Notes under the pieces: generated by a model | What the model saw: the letters and a program-made list of their open reading frames with translations, nothing else | Databases searched by the model: none | Told to the model about the DNA's origin: nothing | NCBI GenBank assembly: GCA_003194525.1 | Contig: NBIV01000020.1 | Span: forward strand, 62,001 to 126,000 | Direction of reading: 5' to 3' | Origin: Gracilariopsis chorda | Taxonomy: Eukaryota > Rhodophyta > Florideophyceae > Gracilariales > Gracilariaceae | Length of the DNA: 64,000 nucleotides | Translations under genes and position numbers: made by a program | Part shown: positions 62,075 through 64,000 of the stretch, piece after piece | Layout: each line of letters opens with the position of its first letter | How positions within the stretch are numbered: the first letter of the stretch is position 1

Positions 62075-63892
62075 ATGTCGCGCATTAGTGATGCTCTGCG
62101 CCCACTTGACCTTGATCCGCCTTTACGTATCGTTGTGACTGGAAGAAAAGGTGCCGGAAAGACAACTCTCGTATCTCACTTGAAGGCCCTCGTACCCAGC
62201 GTACAACGGCCATTGCCTTTATCACTCCGGCGCCGCCCGCATGATCGCGCACTATTTCTAATAACTAGACTTGTTGAAATACTTCATAACGTGGTGTCCC
62301 AGCATATTCCTGACCAGAAAACTGCCACGAGACATGAGTTGGACCTCGACGAAAGCGGGAAGAAGCAGTTATGGATTTGGGACAGCAACGACGAGAACGG
62401 CGTGGTAGCAGTCGGGGCAGATCAAGAGGCTGCACAAATTGATGTGCTTCTCTTCGTAACACGTCTCGATGCTTCGCGTGTTGGAAAGTACGACAAGAAG
62501 CATTTGATAGTTCTGCGCAAACTCTTTGGGGAGCAGATTTTGCACAGAATCGTCTTCGTTCTCACTAGGGGCAGTGCCCTACCTCCGATCAATCTTAATT
62601 TTAACGAGTTTGTCGGGGTGCGATCAGACATGCTTTATGCGTATGCGAAAGAGGTATTTAAACCGGTACAAGTGTCTGGCGGTGTGGGAATCGAATATGC
62701 TCCCGATCTCATAGAAGAGGAGCTACGAAAAAGAGCACTAATCGAACAGACTGATTTGGAGCCCATTTCATCAGATGAAGCTCACGAGACAGAAGAGACG
62801 GCACAAGGCAACGTGAGTGAAAACGGTGAAATGGGGACATCCTCCACAGCAGAACCCCAACACTTAGAACAGCCATCTGAGGCTACAAACAGCCCTGTAC
62901 AAGCTTTGACGAAAGCAGATTTGAAGAAACTAGAGAAACGCATCACGCAAGACTGGCTGAACACAAAACCCCGGCCTTCTGTGAAGAAGATGTTTGAAGT
63001 GCTTTTGCACGACGAAGGGAATGATGCGAGTAGTGTGACAGGCATGGCAGATACTCTCATTGATGATATTTATGCGTCAGGTGTTTACCCGTTGGATCGA
63101 CGTGTGTTCACCGATCCGCCTCGACCGCGTTGTGTGGTTGTAGAAATGGCGCATGATTGCGCGATTAACGAAGCGGGAGAAAAACTGTTGCCGAACAAGA
63201 TAGCGTGGATCCACACACTTGTGGGCGCAATCGCACAAACGGCGAAGGAAGTGCGAAGAAAGAGGGAAGCACAACGTGCAAAAGAGGAACAAGAAGAAAA
63301 AGAAAAAGAAAAAGCGGTATCACGACCGGGACGATTTAAGTGGCTGAACGATTTGCGGCGTGAATTCTTGAGAGGCAGCTTGCGAATGGTTTTGACGCAG
63401 TTCGTGCTAGTGTATGTGGGAATGGTTGTGTACCTGAAAGTAGAGGAGAGAAGGCGGAAATGGAAAGAAGCTCAAGACGATGATAGCGTTCTTCTAGAGC
63501 TTGACGATGAGGAATATGAGCGGTTGACAAAACCAGACGAGGGTACAGACGGGTCCGTGATCCTTGAAAGCGGCCCGATAAGGGAGGAGGAAGAAGAACT
63601 GAAAGATGCGGAAAAGGAATTCTTCGGGGTGAGGGAGCGGGAGAAGCTGTTTGAGGACAAGCAGGAAGTTCGGGGCAGGGGACCGATGTACGGGGATGAG
63701 GGAGCGAATAACAAGTGGAGAACGTCTGGTGATGAGTTTGAAGAGTTTGAGGAGGCGGATGAGGCACGAGATGGCGGCGATGGGGATGAAGTGATTATGA
63801 AGGAAAAGTATAACGCGGATGATGCGAAGAAGTGGAAGAATAAGAGTGGCGGAGAAGACGAGGGCGAGGGCCAGAATGACGAAGATGATTGA
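62075..63892 (+). CDS. TOC34/AIG1-type GTPase with TM anchor and acidic tail
   Basis: 605 aa from ATG; the open frame upstream has no Met. G1/P-loop VTGRKGAGKTTL (G23-T30); Switch/G3 region WIWDSNDENG is degenerate. The TOC34-like block is DVLLFVTRLDASRVGKYDKK, FGEQILHRIVFVLTRGS (G4 position) and INLNFNEFVGVRSDML (cf. 'LPYDEFFSKRSEAL' of TOC34). Residues about 245-300 are an acidic Ser/Thr/Glu linker. A coiled basic stretch (RRKREAQRAKEEQEEKEKEK) leads to one hydrophobic helix (MVLTQFVLVYVGMVVYLKV), then ~150 residues very rich in Asp/Glu. TOC GTPases receive preproteins at the outer plastid envelope. Canonical TOC34 ends soon after its TM helix, so the acidic tail is unusual; TOC159 carries its acidic domain N-terminally. 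Confidence 0.75.
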   Translation: MSRISDALRPLDLDPPLRIVVTGRKGAGKTTLVSHLKALVPSVQRPLPLSLRRRPHDRALFLITRLVEILHNVVSQHIPDQKTATRHELDLDESGKKQLWIWDSNDENGVVAVGADQEAAQIDVLLFVTRLDASRVGKYDKKHLIVLRKLFGEQILHRIVFVLTRGSALPPINLNFNEFVGVRSDMLYAYAKEVFKPVQVSGGVGIEYAPDLIEEELRKRALIEQTDLEPISSDEAHETEETAQGNVSENGEMGTSSTAEPQHLEQPSEATNSPVQALTKADLKKLEKRITQDWLNTKPRPSVKKMFEVLLHDEGNDASSVTGMADTLIDDIYASGVYPLDRRVFTDPPRPRCVVVEMAHDCAINEAGEKLLPNKIAWIHTLVGAIAQTAKEVRRKREAQRAKEEQEEKEKEKAVSRPGRFKWLNDLRREFLRGSLRMVLTQFVLVYVGMVVYLKVEERRRKWKEAQDDDSVLLELDDEEYERLTKPDEGTDGSVILESGPIREEEEELKDAEKEFFGVREREKLFEDKQEVRGRGPMYGDEGANNKWRTSGDEFEEFEEADEARDGGDGDEVIMKEKYNADDAKKWKNKSGGEDEGEGQNDEDD

Positions 63893-64000
63893 GGTATTAA
63901 AGAGCGCGATAGTGGTTTTACGAATGGTACAGAAAGGTGTAAGTGTAGTGAGCGAAGGTTGGGGTTAGACGGCTTGTGCAAGGACGGCAGCATCTGCATT
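63893..64000. other. 3' flank of the TOC-like gene
   Basis: No feature beyond a TATTAAA string at about 63,894 that could be a weak polyadenylation signal. Confidence 0.2.

Overview
The window looks like nuclear DNA of a photosynthetic, intron-poor eukaryote. It contains a plastid-type ABC1 kinase, a TOC34-like GTPase, a plant/cyanobacterial-style HNH protein, short mostly single-exon genes, one clear 5' spliceosomal intron (GTAAGT...CAG with a CTGAC branch site) and abundant LTR retrotransposons. A compact red alga (florideophyte, Chondrus-like) fits best. That assignment is inference, because no organism-specific marker is present.

Layout. Positions 1-28,000 are a transposon graveyard: a pogo-like transposase scrap (1-520), three copies of an unknown ~0.8 kb repeat (671-1460, 20,992-21,815, 21,789-22,455), Ty3/gypsy relics on both strands, a chromovirus-type Ty3 element (B, 10,484-17,999, LTRs of 652 bp) inserted into the integrase of an older Ty3 element (A, 6,721-19,513), a 3'-truncated Copia element on the minus strand (22,456-26,230) and a well preserved Tc1-type element (26,649-27,843).

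Positions 29,200-48,900 are a GC-richer gene island. In order: an S-adenosylmethionine decarboxylase fused to an ornithine-decarboxylase-like domain that has lost the PLP lysine (+), a C2H2 zinc-finger protein (+), a 7-TM membrane protein with one intron (-), an HNH nuclease-like protein (-), an ABC1/UbiB-type plastid kinase (+), a small secreted protein (-), an AlkZ-type DNA glycosylase (-), a tandem RNase III-domain protein (+) and an Asn/Thr-rich protein of unknown role (-). HNH/ABC1K and AlkZ/RNase III are divergent pairs that share promoters.

Positions 49,000-57,900 are mostly decayed, with a Cys-rich modular pseudogene, tRNA-like fragments and microsatellites. At 57,989-63,892 genes return: a paralogue of the AlkZ gene lacking the QxQ motif, a small membrane-anchored protein with a duplicated three-Cys motif, and a TOC34-like GTPase with a long acidic tail.

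Most notable: the AdoMetDC-pseudoODC fusion (a possible built-in regulator of polyamine synthesis), the glycosylase pair with and without QxQ, and the predicted 5' intron of element B whose removal would create the start codon of a zinc-finger ORF upstream of gag. Many positions were read by eye; identities and boundaries are approximate unless stated. Start codons were moved to in-frame ATGs wherever the longest open frame began with a non-ATG codon.
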